64,000 nt of DNA from Hemileia vastatrix (taxonomy: Eukaryota > Basidiomycota > Pucciniomycetes > Pucciniales > Zaghouaniaceae): the NCBI GenBank assembly GCA_030280995.1, contig JASXTE010000011.1, positions 26,458,817 to 26,522,816 on the forward strand, in the 5' to 3' direction. The notes below the pieces were generated by a model. That model saw only the letters and a program-made list of their open reading frames with translations. It made no database searches and was not told the origin of the DNA. How positions within the stretch are numbered: the stretch's first letter is position 1; each line of letters opens with the position of its first letter. Both the position numbers and the translations under genes were made by a program. Of the stretch, positions 35,101 through 45,223 are shown in pieces.

Positions 35101-36658
35101 GATATTCAAACCAACTGTGAGTTCTTTGTTTCAACTTCCCCAAAGTCCTTCAAAGAAGCTATGAACTCACCAAACAAAGATAACTGGCATGATGCATGCA
35201 ACAAAGAAATCAGTAACTTGTCATCAATGGAGGTGTGGAGTCGAGAAACACCTCCAAAAGACGCACGAATTTTAGATGCCAAATGGGTGTTTACTGAAAA
35301 GAAGAACAACACTGACAATTCAATAAGACTCAAGGCTTGTTATGTAGCTAAGGGTTTAAAACAGGTCAAGGGACTAGACTATTCCGCTACTTTTGAACCC
35401 ACTGCTTCTTTCACTGCTCAGCGCATTATCTTAACTATTGCTGCTACCAACAATTGGCCAGTCCATGCTTTCAACATTACCGCTGCATACCTTCATAGTC
35501 CCATTGAAGAAGAAGTCTGGGTTCATGATCCCCATGGATTTGAACAAAATAACGGCAAAGCATACAAATTGAAAAAGGCTCTATATGGTACATGTCAAGC
35601 TGCCTGATGCTGGTGGCAACATTTTAGCAAAGAACTGAAACAAATAGGCTACACACTATCCACCTTTGACAGTAGTGTATATTTTCTTTTGAACAACACC
35701 ACAAAAGCCAAGATTTGGGTACATGTCAATGACGGCATTGTCACTTCTGACAGCATATTGACCCTGAAACAACTAGAACTAGATCACAGCCAGACTCTCA
35801 CAATCAAATGGCAAGCTGGATTGGACAACATAGTCAGTGTAACCGTAGAGCGCAACAAATCAGGTTTTCTAATGTGTCAACCAGCACTGATCAACAAAAT
35901 CCTTTCAAAACATTACCCAAGAAAACTCCCCTATCACCAGCCTCTCCCTAGTAATATTGACCTATCCACATCACAAGAAAATCAGAAATCTATAAATACA
36001 TCTCAATATCTTTCAATAATTGGTTCTTTCACATATGTTGCCACGGCCACTCGTCCAGACATCAGTTACACTGTGAATCAATTGGCAAGACATGCAAAGC
36101 ATCCAAACAATGAACACTGGCGCACCCTTTGAAACCTCTTAGGCTACCTACAACACACCATTGATAAAAAACTTACTCTTTATCCACTGCCATTGAAGGA
36201 TTCTTTCCTCACCGTCTTTTCAGATGCTAACTGGGGTGGGGAATATTCTAGATCAACTGGAGGAATGGTCATTACCATAAACAGCTGCCTAATATTCTGG
36301 TTCTCAAAGAGAATGCCCTCTGGCTTCGTCAACATGCCATGCAGAATACATGGCACTAGGTTCTGCAACAAGGATGGGACTATGGATTCACAACTTACTT
36401 GGTGAACTAACCGACTTTGGTGGTCCTTTTACAATTAAATGTGACAATCAAGCCTCAATCAAAGTCTCAATGGATGAAGCCTCCAACAAACAAACAAGGC
36501 AAAGTGATTGTGAATTCTATTTTGTAAATGAGCAACTATATAAAGGCAAAGCAACAATGGAATGGATACCAACTACTGAGCAGAAGGCGGACATCATGAC
36601 AAAACCCTTTAACAAACAATGCCATGAGAAAGGTTGCAAAAGCCTTGGGTTAATATAA
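32191..36658 (+). pseudogene. Copia-3 Gag-Pol polyprotein with seven TGA stops and a frameshift
   Basis: One frame from ATG 32191 is broken by TGA at 32452, 32758, 34162, 34417, 34774, 35605 and 36130. A one-base frameshift near 36310-36330 precedes the last RNase H part (frame of 36350-36658). Gag is followed by zinc knuckle CWNCNSPDHFQSQC near 33230 and protease FDTGATHHFSG near 33605. Integrase has TTDLIGP, then RTENGGEF where the family has Asp, then NGNIERYNR with its Glu. RT has NITAAYLHSP and HVNDGIVT, the first Asp of the catalytic pair being Asn (AAT). The TGA at 35605 stands in QAA-x-CWW, where Copia-2 has Arg. It belongs to the same subgroup as Copia-2 and is clearly inactive. Confidence 0.92.
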
Positions 36659-36701
36659 TTTTTTTCTTCTTCTTTTCTTCTACGTATTCTTTAACAAACT
36701 G

Positions 36702-36732
<31 letters not shown>

Positions 36733-36785
36733 CCTTTTTCATTTCATTCTTCATCAGCGCCTCACCGTCTTGTCAAGGGGGCGGG

Positions 36786-36903
36786 TGTTAGGTCTCCACT
36801 ACGCCGCAGTATCATCTTGTATATATTAACTAGCACTTTTGCAATATAATAAAATAACCTCTTCTAAGATAAAACCATGAGTCCACCAAATCAGTAGCTA
36901 ATA
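36786..36903 (+). repeat. Copia-3 3' LTR (118 bp)
   Basis: Partner of 31620-31737, same length. Preceded by the G-rich polypurine tract and, at 36705-36732, by a (TA)n microsatellite just after the polyprotein. Confidence 0.92.
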
Positions 36904-36908
36904 CTAAT

Positions 36909-37052
36909 GTCTCAACAATACAAAGTGGTAAAGCGGTAACAAACAAGATATAAACTACCCCTCCCCTTTTGGAATTTTGCTGCATACAATCTTGGTCATT
37001 TATCTAGTTACTTTATTACCTCAATACTACCAAATCTTAACACCAATTTTTA
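36909..37052 (+). promoter_or_regulatory. Proximal promoter of secreted gene B, cut by Copia-3
   Basis: GGTAACAAACAAGATATAAAC at about 36937 and TTAGTTACTTTA-type words near 37005 match the same positions upstream of gene A. GATATAAA is the likely TATA box. The 3' LTR of Copia-3 now lies directly upstream and could influence transcription. Confidence 0.6.
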
Positions 37053-37574
37053 ATGACTCACCCAGCTACAGTTTCTTTCATATTACTTTTTGTGGTAGTA
37101 CATTGTCTGATGGCCCTCCCAACTGATTCATACTTGGATGGGGCCTCTGTAGGAGGGAATGGTAAGATATCTATTATATCTTCACTTTTTAAAATACATA
37201 AACTATGTTTTTTTCTTTTTCTTTTGGTGCTCCTAAATCCTTGTGATCCTCGCATGAAACAATCAAACCCTCATCCTAGGTTATCTTGTCAAGGAAATGG
37301 ACAATTGGACAGAAGAGGAAACCTTAAAAGGTATAATACACTGTCTAAAAATTAAATAAACATTAGCTTATCTATGATATAATTTAACATTCATGATTCT
37401 TTCAGTCATCCTGAGGCTAGACGTTCAACCCTAGAAACCTACCTTCCAGACCCTTATTATCATTACTGTCCTCCCCATCCCACGTAATATAATCTCTTGT
37501 AAATTAGATAAAATTGATTTGTGCATTGATCTTACAAAAACTTTAATTATCTTTCTAGAAATGGTAAGGCTTTA

Positions 37575-38225
37575 TGTGAAAATACATAACTCATACTATC
37601 ATACTATTATTTTTTTATCACTATAGCACGCTATAAATGTGATGTTTAGTCTACATTCTACCAATTGCGTGTCATTTCTATTTATGTCTCTCGTCATTGT
37701 AGATGTTCTCTCATGTACTATTCAATCATATCCAATGCATGATGAAGCGAATCTTTTTTACTTTATATAGAGCTGATGTGTCATTTCTTTCCTCATCTCT
37801 GTTATTTTCGCTCATCAAATATTTATTTACCTTTATAGGTTGGATGTGATTTCTTTCTTTTTTCTTTGTTATATTTATATTAATAGTTCTTTTATGTTTT
37901 ATATGAATAGGTACATTCAGCAGAGATCATTGTATTTGAGAGATTGGAGCGTTTACTAATAAAATGCTTATTATATTTTATAAAGTTTACTTACTTTATT
38001 ATTTATGAAATATGATCTCTGTTATTTTTGCTCATCAAATATTTATTTACCTTTATAGGTACATTCAGCAGAGATCATCGTATTTGAGAGATTGGAGCGT
38101 TTACTAATAAAACGCTTATTATATTTTATAAAGGTACATTCAGCAGAGATCATCGTATTTGAGAGATTGGAGCGTTTACTAATAAAACGCTTATTATATT
38201 TTATAAAGGGGTTTGAATTCTTTCA
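37575..38225 (+). repeat. Copia-4 5' LTR (651 bp)
   Basis: Contains a 75-bp unit (starting GTACATTCAGCAGAGATCAT) three times, at about 37912, 38058 and 38133; the 3' LTR has it twice. The second and third units are directly adjacent. Confidence 0.93.
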
Positions 38226-38250
38226 GGTTATGGGCCCAGGCTCACGTTGA

Positions 38251-41200
38251 ATGTCATCAGACAATACGTTCAATATCCCATCACCAGCTCCTTCTGATTC
38301 TTCATCAGAATTTTCAACTGCTACTGCTTGATCTTCCCCATCTTCTTCTCCAACAATGGAAAATTTTGATAACCCCAATGACTCTGCGCGCAATATTCCT
38401 ATTCTTTCCTCAGATAATTTTCATGAATGGCAAATTAGGATGCTTGCACACCTTAATCGCCATAAGCTTAAAAATCTTATTCTAGGGAAAGAATCACCAC
38501 CCGCTGATACCGCCACTCAATCTCTCAAAGATGAATTCCAATCAAAAGTCGACAAAGCCACTGATGTCATTATTTCAAAGATTGATGCTAGTAATCTAGC
38601 TGCTTTTGTCACTGAAGATGACATGGAAAAACCATGGTCAATCTGGTCAAAATTAACAGCTCAATATGCTGCTGATGATGCCTCAAATAGAGCATCAATA
38701 TTTACTTGATATCACAATGTCAAATGTTATGATAAGGGTCTTAAAAATTTCGTCAATGAATTGAGAGTTCAAATAAACAAGTTAGGAGCTTTTGGTGTGT
38801 CTGTTGAAGGTGAACTTGAGGCTCATCACATTTTACGTCTTCTCCCTGATTCTTATCAAACGCACAAGGCTCTTATCCTTCATTCATCTGAGGTTACTCA
38901 TCAGAATCTCTCAGTTCATAATTTACTTTCTTGACTTGCAAGACTAGCAATTGAAGTAGAATCCAATGTTACAGATAACTCAGCCCTTGTTTCTAATTCC
39001 AAGAACTCTGACAAGCCTAAATGGCCAGTTTGCTGCAATGGGAAGCATAATCCCAAAACTAAACATAGTGAAGAAAACTGCTTCGAACTTCATCCTGAGA
39101 AGAAGAAATCTCGTGCCATTTCTCAAAATTCATCCTCTACTGAATCCAAAATTCACACCAATATCAGTTATGGACCTACTAAAATTTTCAAAGCTTCTTC
39201 GGCAAACACCTCCTTTGGAAATCTTATTATTTTTGACAGTGGAGCGACTGTCCACATGTTCAGACACCGCCGACATTTTAAAGATTATGGCATTCATTGA
39301 AGGCCAATAAAACTTGGCAATGGGAGTGTTATTTATAGTCAAGGTTCTGGCTCTGTCAATCTTATTACTCCTAGAGAAGTCATCACTCTCACAAATTGTC
39401 TCCATGTCCCTCAAATAAATCAAAATCTCATTGGCATTGGGCCATTCATTAAACTGGGATGTAATCAATTGACCAATCCTGATGGGACAGTTCTCATTTG
39501 CAAAAATAGTGAAACAATCCTTGATGGACGATGGGATCCATTGGAAGGTCTTGTCATTCTTAATGCTAAGTTCAGTGAGTCTTTCAATGTTTCTTTCAAG
39601 TCTTTTCTATCATCTAACTCAAAAACTCTTTGGCACTATAGATTAGTCCACTCAAACAATAATTATTTAAATAAGCTGGAGAATTGTCTAGGATTTAAAT
39701 TTATTGAAGATCTTAAAAATTGTGAACCATGTGTGAATGCAAAGCATCACAATCATCCTTTTCCTGGCACTTTACCACGAGGTAGTCGCTTTCTTGAATA
39801 CTTACACTGTGACTTGAGTGGCTTAATTAGTCCACCATCCAAAGGAGGTTCACGCTATTACTTCAAAATCACAGATTCATTTACTTCCTATCGCTTTGTA
39901 TATATCATTAGTAGAAAATCTGATACTTTTGAAACATTTATGAAATTTAAATCTCAAATTGAAAACATAAGTCTTCAAAAAGTTGCACATTTAGTTTGTG
40001 ATAATGGGACTGAGTTTATTAATAAAAATTTTATCAATTTGAGTGAAAAAGAGGGATTAAAAATAATTACAACCTCTCCATACACACCTCAACAAAATCC
40101 TATTTCGGAACGAGGCAACCGTATAACAACCAAAATGGCCAAAGCTCTTCTTTTTCACGCTAATATGCCAGTAGAATACTGGGTTGAAGCCGTTAATACA
40201 GCTATTTACATTGAAAATCGTCTTCCTTGTGCCTCCATTGACTTCAAGACTCCATTTGAAAAGAGATTTAATAAAAAGCCAAATCTTTCACATATGAAAA
40301 CTTTTGGTTTCACAGCTTACGCTCTTCTTCACAAGGGCCTAAGAAAAGGAAAGTTCTCAGCTAACTCAATTAAGTGTTGTTTTCTTGGTTACTCTGAAGA
40401 CACCACTTCATATCGCCTTTTAAGACTCAATAACAGAAGAATTATCTATTCACACAGTGTCATATTCGATGAATCAACCTTTCCCTTAAGTCACAATAAT
40501 ACCAAAAATATTTCTTTAGTTGAATTTTTCGCTGAAAAATCTGATTTGCCTAATAATTCATCTATTTATCCCAAAGAGAATTTGCCATTAACAACTGATG
40601 ATAAATCAAATTATGAAAGCACAGATTCTGCTGAAGTTCCCATTGATGAAGACGCCTCCTCCTCAAAGTCCACTAGATTCTGGGAGTATAAGCTTTCTCC
40701 TAATGAAGCTAAAAGCGATATTAATTCAAACATTGATGTTAAAAACATTATAGAGGGTCCAAGAACAAGGAGTCGTTGTGCACTTAATTCAGCAGCACTC
40801 ATTGATGAATATTTATGCTTCACTTCTGCTCTTTCAGCTTATTCTGAACATGACTCAACATCCAACTCAGTCTTTTCTGATCCCCTTACATACTTTGAAG
40901 CTATAAACCCTCCTGATTCTGATAATTGGATTGATGAAATAAATAAAGAGCTTCAAATGATTCAGGAACAAAAGGTATGGGAGGTAGTTGAAAAACCAAA
41001 TGACATTCCAGTCATTGGCTCAATCTGGGTGTTCAAAATTAAACGTGATGTAGATGGAAATATTAGCAAATATAAGGCAAGATTATGTGCCAGAGGATGC
41101 TCTCAGAAGGCAGGGATCAATTATTTTGAAACCTTTGCTCCAACCGGGAGACTCACCACTCTTCGCGTTCTTATGAGTATTGCAAACAGTGAAAATTGGG

Positions 41201-42486
41201 ACTTTATTCAGATGGACGTCAAAGGAGCATTTCTTCATGGTAAACCAGACGAGGAAGTCTATATGAATTTTCCACTTGGAATGAATAAACCTGCCAATTT
41301 CGAAAATCCAGTTCTTTTACTTAAACGTTCTCTTTACGGCTTGAAACAAGCTTCTCGATGCTGGTACAATGAATTACTCACATTTTTCTATTCAATCAAT
41401 TTTTATCCGTCTTCAGCTGACCCCTGCCTATTCATTCATGAAAGTGAGACAAATCCCTGTTATGTTCACGTTCATGTGGATGATCTCTCAATATTTGGAA
41501 AAGAAATTTCTTGGTTCAAAGATGCTATAAGTGCTCATTTTGATATGGAAGACTTGGGAGATGCAAAATTTATCCTTGGAATGCGTGTAACGAGAAATCG
41601 AGCGAATAAGACTTTATCTTTATGTCAAGACCAAGAGATACGAGACTTACTCAATTCATATGAAATGAGTGATTGTAAACCAATTTCTACCCTGATGATG
41701 ATGAATACTCAACTTGAAAAGGCTACAGATGAAGAAAATCAAACCTTTAACATGCTGAATATTAATTATCGACGAGCCGTGGGACGTTTAAATTATATCT
41801 GTCAGGGTACCCGACCTGATATAGCATTTGCCAACAGTCAATTAGCACAACATTTAAATGCTCCAGGCATTAAACACTGGATTGCATTCAAAAGAGTTCT
41901 ACGTTATCTGAGAGGTACAATTAATGTCTCATTAAATTTTAAAAGCTTTGACAATTTCACAAACAATGGCAACTTCAGTCACTCTTTACCAGATGGTTAT
42001 GCCGATGCAGATTGGGCTGGTTGCCGAGGAACACGTCGTTCAACCACCGGCTATGTTTTCACCATTAATGGAACAGCTATTAGTTGGCGCTGCAAAAAGC
42101 AACCTACTGTAGCTCTGAGCACATCTGAAGCTGAGAGTAAAGCCACAGTTGATGCTAGTCAAGAAGCAATTTGGATGCAAAATCTTCTAATTGATTTAGG
42201 ATACAATCGAAAAACTTTATCAACACTCTACTCCGATAATCAAGGAAGTATTGCGCTCTGCAAAAATCCAATCTATCATGCGAGAACCAAGCACATTGAA
42301 ATTCAATTCCATTGGATTCGAGAGCAAATACTAAATGGCAAAATTGATCTTCGTTACATACCTACTACTGACATGGTAGCAGATATATTTACGAAATCTC
42401 TGAGCAAAGGAAAATTTCTCAAATTCACAAAAAAGATTGGATTATTGGATACGATTGATAGCAAGGAGGGGTGTGAAAATACATAA
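38251..42486 (+). pseudogene. Copia-4 Gag-Pol polyprotein with four TGA stops
   Basis: Frame from ATG 38251, 25 bases after the start of the primer-binding site. TGA stops lie at 38329, 38707, 38932 and 39298, all in the Gag-protease part; from 39301 onward the frame is open to TAA at 42484-42486, which lies inside the 3' LTR. Gag (NFHEWQIRMLAHL), a variant Cys/His cluster (CCNGKHNP...HSEENC) near 39030, protease FDSGATVHMF near 39240, and integrase with HCDLSG, VCDNGTEF and SERGNR, so all three acidic positions are kept. RT has MDVKGAFLHG and HVDDLSIFG; RNase H has DADWAGCRG, EAESKA and SDNQGS. Its enzymes look intact by motif. It is closest in the window to Copia-1. A start at 38356 is the alternative if 38329 is a genuine stop. 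Confidence 0.94.
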
Positions 42487-43052
42487 CTCATACTATCATA
42501 CTATTATTTATTTTTTTTATCACTATAGCACGCTATAAATGTGATGTCTAGTCTACATTCTACCAATTGCGTGTCATTTCTATTTATGTCTCTCGTCATT
42601 GTAGATGTTCTCTCATGTACTATTCAATCATATCCAATGCATGATGAAGCGAATCTTTTTTACTTTATATAGAGCTGATGTGTCATTTCTTTCCTCATCT
42701 CTGTTATTTTCGCTCATCAAATATTTATTTACCTTTATAGGTTGGATGTGATTTCTTTCTTTTTTCTTTGTTATATTTATATTAATAGTTCTTTTATGTT
42801 TTATATGAATAGGTACATTCAGCAGAGATCATTGTATTTGAGAGATTGGAGCGTTTACTAATAAAATGCTTATTATATTTTATAAAGGTTACTTACTTTA
42901 TTATTTATGAAATATGATCTCTGTTATTTTTGCTCATCAAATATTTATTTACCTTTATAGGTACATTCAGCAGAGATCATCGTATTTGAGAGATTGGAGC
43001 GTTTACTAATAAAACGCTTATTATATTTTATAAAGGGGTTTGAATTCTTTCA
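42472..43052 (+). repeat. Copia-4 3' LTR (581 bp)
   Basis: Same sequence as 37575-38225 with one 75-bp unit fewer and five extra bases in a T-rich run near 42510. Otherwise differences are few. Confidence 0.93.
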
Positions 43053-43108
43053 CTTTACCACCTAAAGCTAAACGCTGTTTACCGCCTTACCCTCCTCAAA
43101 ACGAATAA

Positions 43109-43841
43109 AAAACTACCTGTCATCAAGTTTCTAGCTGGTTTTATGAAACCAAAATATGTTCTTATTCTTTGAAGATAAGATAGAATACTTGATTTTTTTT
43201 TTGGAAAAGATCCCTTCTTATATTTTATCTACTGTTTCATTGCTCATTTTCCTCAGAGAGAAAAAAGATTAGGAATACAAGTCAAAGGAAAGTTGAAGAA
43301 CCAAAAGATGAATAAAAACACACTGGTTATGATATTTATATTGAGTTTATCAAGCCAGGATCAACCTTTTTAGTCTAAAGATATATTATTTTATTTTACT
43401 TTATTTGTGATATACAAGTACGTGTTGTGAATCAAGTTTATTAGAGGAGAAATGTGAGAAAAAAATTATTTCAGAGAGAGAGAAATTCATTTTTACGGAT
43501 ACTACTTCAGTAGTATTTCATTATAGCTTTTACACTTATTTTCATTGTTCTCACAAACAAGACTTAATGTTTCATTGCCTTTATGAGTATATATACTAAG
43601 CCTCTTTGATTGGTAGTTTTTTTTTCTTTTGATTTCATAAAAAAATTCTTACTGTTTTTTTTTCTAAATCTGTTAGATTAAACCGAGTTGCATATGAATA
43701 ATTCTAGTGGACAGCATGACGCTTTCAGAGACAAAGTTTTTTCTGGGCAGAGTAACATTAAAGAAACCTATTTGTAAATTAGATTTTTCAACATTTTATT
43801 TTATTTCCTTAAATTAAAAGTGTAAAATGAAATTAAAAAAT
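43109..43841. other. Downstream of secreted gene B, nothing recognised
   Basis: AT-rich non-coding sequence. It presumably includes the gene B terminator. No frame or repeat partner identified. Confidence 0.5.
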
Positions 43842-44060
43842 AAAAGATGTCCCACTGCCTTTTGATGAGCCAAACTCTTGACATCACACATGCATCCATG
43901 TGCACCTTGATGTGGATACACAAATGAGAAACAAGAAAATAAAGTTTTGAACAATTTTATATAATAAGAAACTAAAGAAAAGTAAATATCAAAACAAATG
44001 ATCACTGGGTGGGCTTCCTACAATTTATAAAAATGATTGAAGACCATCAGTGATCTTCTA
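43842..44060 (-). repeat. Dispersed block C, minus copy 1
   Basis: Reads on the minus strand as GATCACTGATGGTCTTCAATC, then AGCCCACCCAGTGATCA, then CACATCAAGGTGCACATGGATG. It is the same order as 4941-5445 and 62820-63055. Here it is isolated from any Gypsy remnant, so it is probably a relic. Confidence 0.7.
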
Positions 44061-44160
44061 TTCAAACCAAAAAAAAAGAAAGAAAAAAAACATTAAAAGT
44101 AAAAGTGAAAGTAAACGTAAACGTAAAAGCAAAAAGCAAAAATAAACACCAGACAAAAAC

Positions 44161-44575
44161 TGTGGGCACCTGATAGCAGGTGCGAGTCCCTATCTTTGAT
44201 TTGATTCAGTGTTAGCTCAGTTGTAATTCTTCTGAGAAGACTGCGCACTCAACATTGGCCATGTCAGCTTGCGTGGCATCAAATCTGAGTTATTCATGAA
44301 TCATAAATGGATTGAAAGAATGGCACCTGCTAGAGGGTGCCAGGTGTTTTTTTATGGTGAAAGGATTGGAAACAGGAAAATAGAACAAGGATGTTCTCTG
44401 CTAATGCTATTCAAACTTTCTTGCCCTAAGAGCTTATCTAGTAAGAATTTTAATTTGCTAAAACATCACCCGGAAAAAAATGTTGGCACCTGCTAACAGG
44501 TGGCTCCCTCCAATTGAACTACCATAGTTCAGTCAGGGATGGCAATCTGCTAGCAAGTGCCAGCTTTTTTTTTCT
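44161..44575. repeat. Four near-identical short palindromes, GGCACCTGCTANCAGGTGCC type
   Basis: Occurrences lie near 44164 (GGGCACCTGATAGCAGGTGC), 44321 (GGCACCTGCTAGAGGGTGCC), 44484 (GGCACCTGCTAACAGGTGGC) and 44552 (GGCAATCTGCTAGCAAGTGCC). They might be palindromic termini of two small elements (about 44161-44355 and 44480-44575) or a repeated regulatory palindrome. Confidence 0.55.
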
Positions 44576-44897
44576 GGTGCATTTATGAGAAGCTTCTGAA
44601 TAAGTCTACAACTTCAAGTGGTCAATTTTCTCTAATCCATCAAGGTCATTGTAGCTGCTCTTAATTTTATATATATTCACGAAAAAAAGTGTTGCCAGGA
44701 CTCACTCTTTGAGAATAGATGCAAAATTCCATTGCATTTTTTTTTGCTTTTTGATCCAAAACTGTCTTACATTCTGTTTAGCCTTGCAGCCTAGCCCCCC
44801 TTTTTTCCAATGAAAGTTATTAAATTCACGCAATAAGATAAAGATAATCTTGTTTAATTTCCAAGGGCATCTCAACTGCTAATTGTGAGAATACAAT

Positions 44898-45022
44898 TAC
44901 AGTAAAACCTGAAAAGCTTGCGGGTTTCTCGTCTCCGATCCTCCGCCAAAAACATGAGTTTAGGTCGGTTTTGGCAGTGAATGAGTGGCAAGAAAACTGC
45001 AAGCTTTTCCGGTTTAGCAGTA
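44898..45022. mobile_element. 121-bp MITE-like element flanked by TA
   Basis: CAGTAAAACCTGAAAAGCTT at 44900 pairs with AAGCTTTTCCGGTTTAGCAG ending at 45020. Both ends abut TA. The inner part pairs too (CCAAAAAC with GTTTTGG). It lies about 200 bases beyond the RPC9 stop codon and may be in its 3' untranslated region. Confidence 0.7.
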
Positions 45023-45223
45023 TCTTCATTAGTTCTACAATGATTGTATTTGGTATTCTTGTTTTATCAACAATGCACTAAACGAACCAAATCGTTCAAA
45101 TTAGGGCTTTGATCTTGTTGGTCATTGCTTGAATTGAAGTAAAGATTTTTAAAAGCAAGTATTAATTGCATGGATAATGTGAAATGAAATTCTTTAGGGT
45201 AGATGTGCATCTTGTTAGCACTT

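Larger units (their letters stand above)
31615..36908 (+). mobile_element. Copia-3, full-length Ty1/copia element
   Basis: LTRs of 118 bp at 31620-31737 and 36786-36903 are flanked by the perfect duplication CTAAT (31615-31619, 36904-36908). Both LTRs start TGTTAGG and end AATA, so the termini are TG...TA rather than TG...CA. The LTRs differ at four positions or so. The primer-binding site GGTTATGGGCC (31738) is of initiator-Met half-tRNA type. The polypurine tract CAAGGGGGCGGG precedes the 3' LTR. The insertion point is about 145 bases upstream of the secreted gene B start codon. Confidence 0.94.
37570..43057 (+). mobile_element. Copia-4, full-length Ty1/copia element
   Basis: LTRs 37575-38225 and 42472-43052 (TGTGAAAA to CTTTCA) are flanked by the perfect duplication CTTTA (37570-37574, 43053-43057). 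The primer-binding site GGTTATGGGCCCAG (38226) is a long match to the complement of the initiator-Met anticodon stem-loop. The polypurine tract AAGGAGGGG directly precedes the 3' LTR. The element lies in the last exon of the secreted gene B, in the same orientation. Confidence 0.95.
37053..43108 (+). pseudogene. Small secreted protein B, last exon interrupted by Copia-4
   Basis: Paralogue of gene A. Proposed exons are 37053-37161, 37237-37330, 37406-37483 and 37559-37574 continued at 43058-43108; Copia-4 (37575-43052) plus one copy of its CTTTA duplication lies inside exon 4. Without the insertion the model gives 115 residues and ends at TAA 43106-43108. Signal peptide: hydrophobic SFILLFVVVHCLMALP. 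The mature part has four cysteines (PCDP, SCQG, YCPP, RCLPP), is Pro-rich at the end, and shares CDPRMKQSN with gene A. All three introns are 75 bp. The expected acceptor of intron 1 (37235-37236) reads AA instead of AG, so that intron may be retained; it is open and in frame. Intron 2 ends TTTCAG, intron 3 TTCTAG. If exon 3 is not spliced at 37484, a stop (TAA 37485) truncates the protein before exon 4, so a short form could still be made despite Copia-4. Confidence 0.6.

Noticed and set aside
24067..42486. Idea that TGA is read as an amino acid (code change or programmed readthrough), given the TGA bias in Copia frames
   Set aside because: RPC9 and the Copia-2 frame use TGA as terminator or end with it nearby, stops sit at varying places in each copy, and CpG decay of CGA explains the bias more simply.
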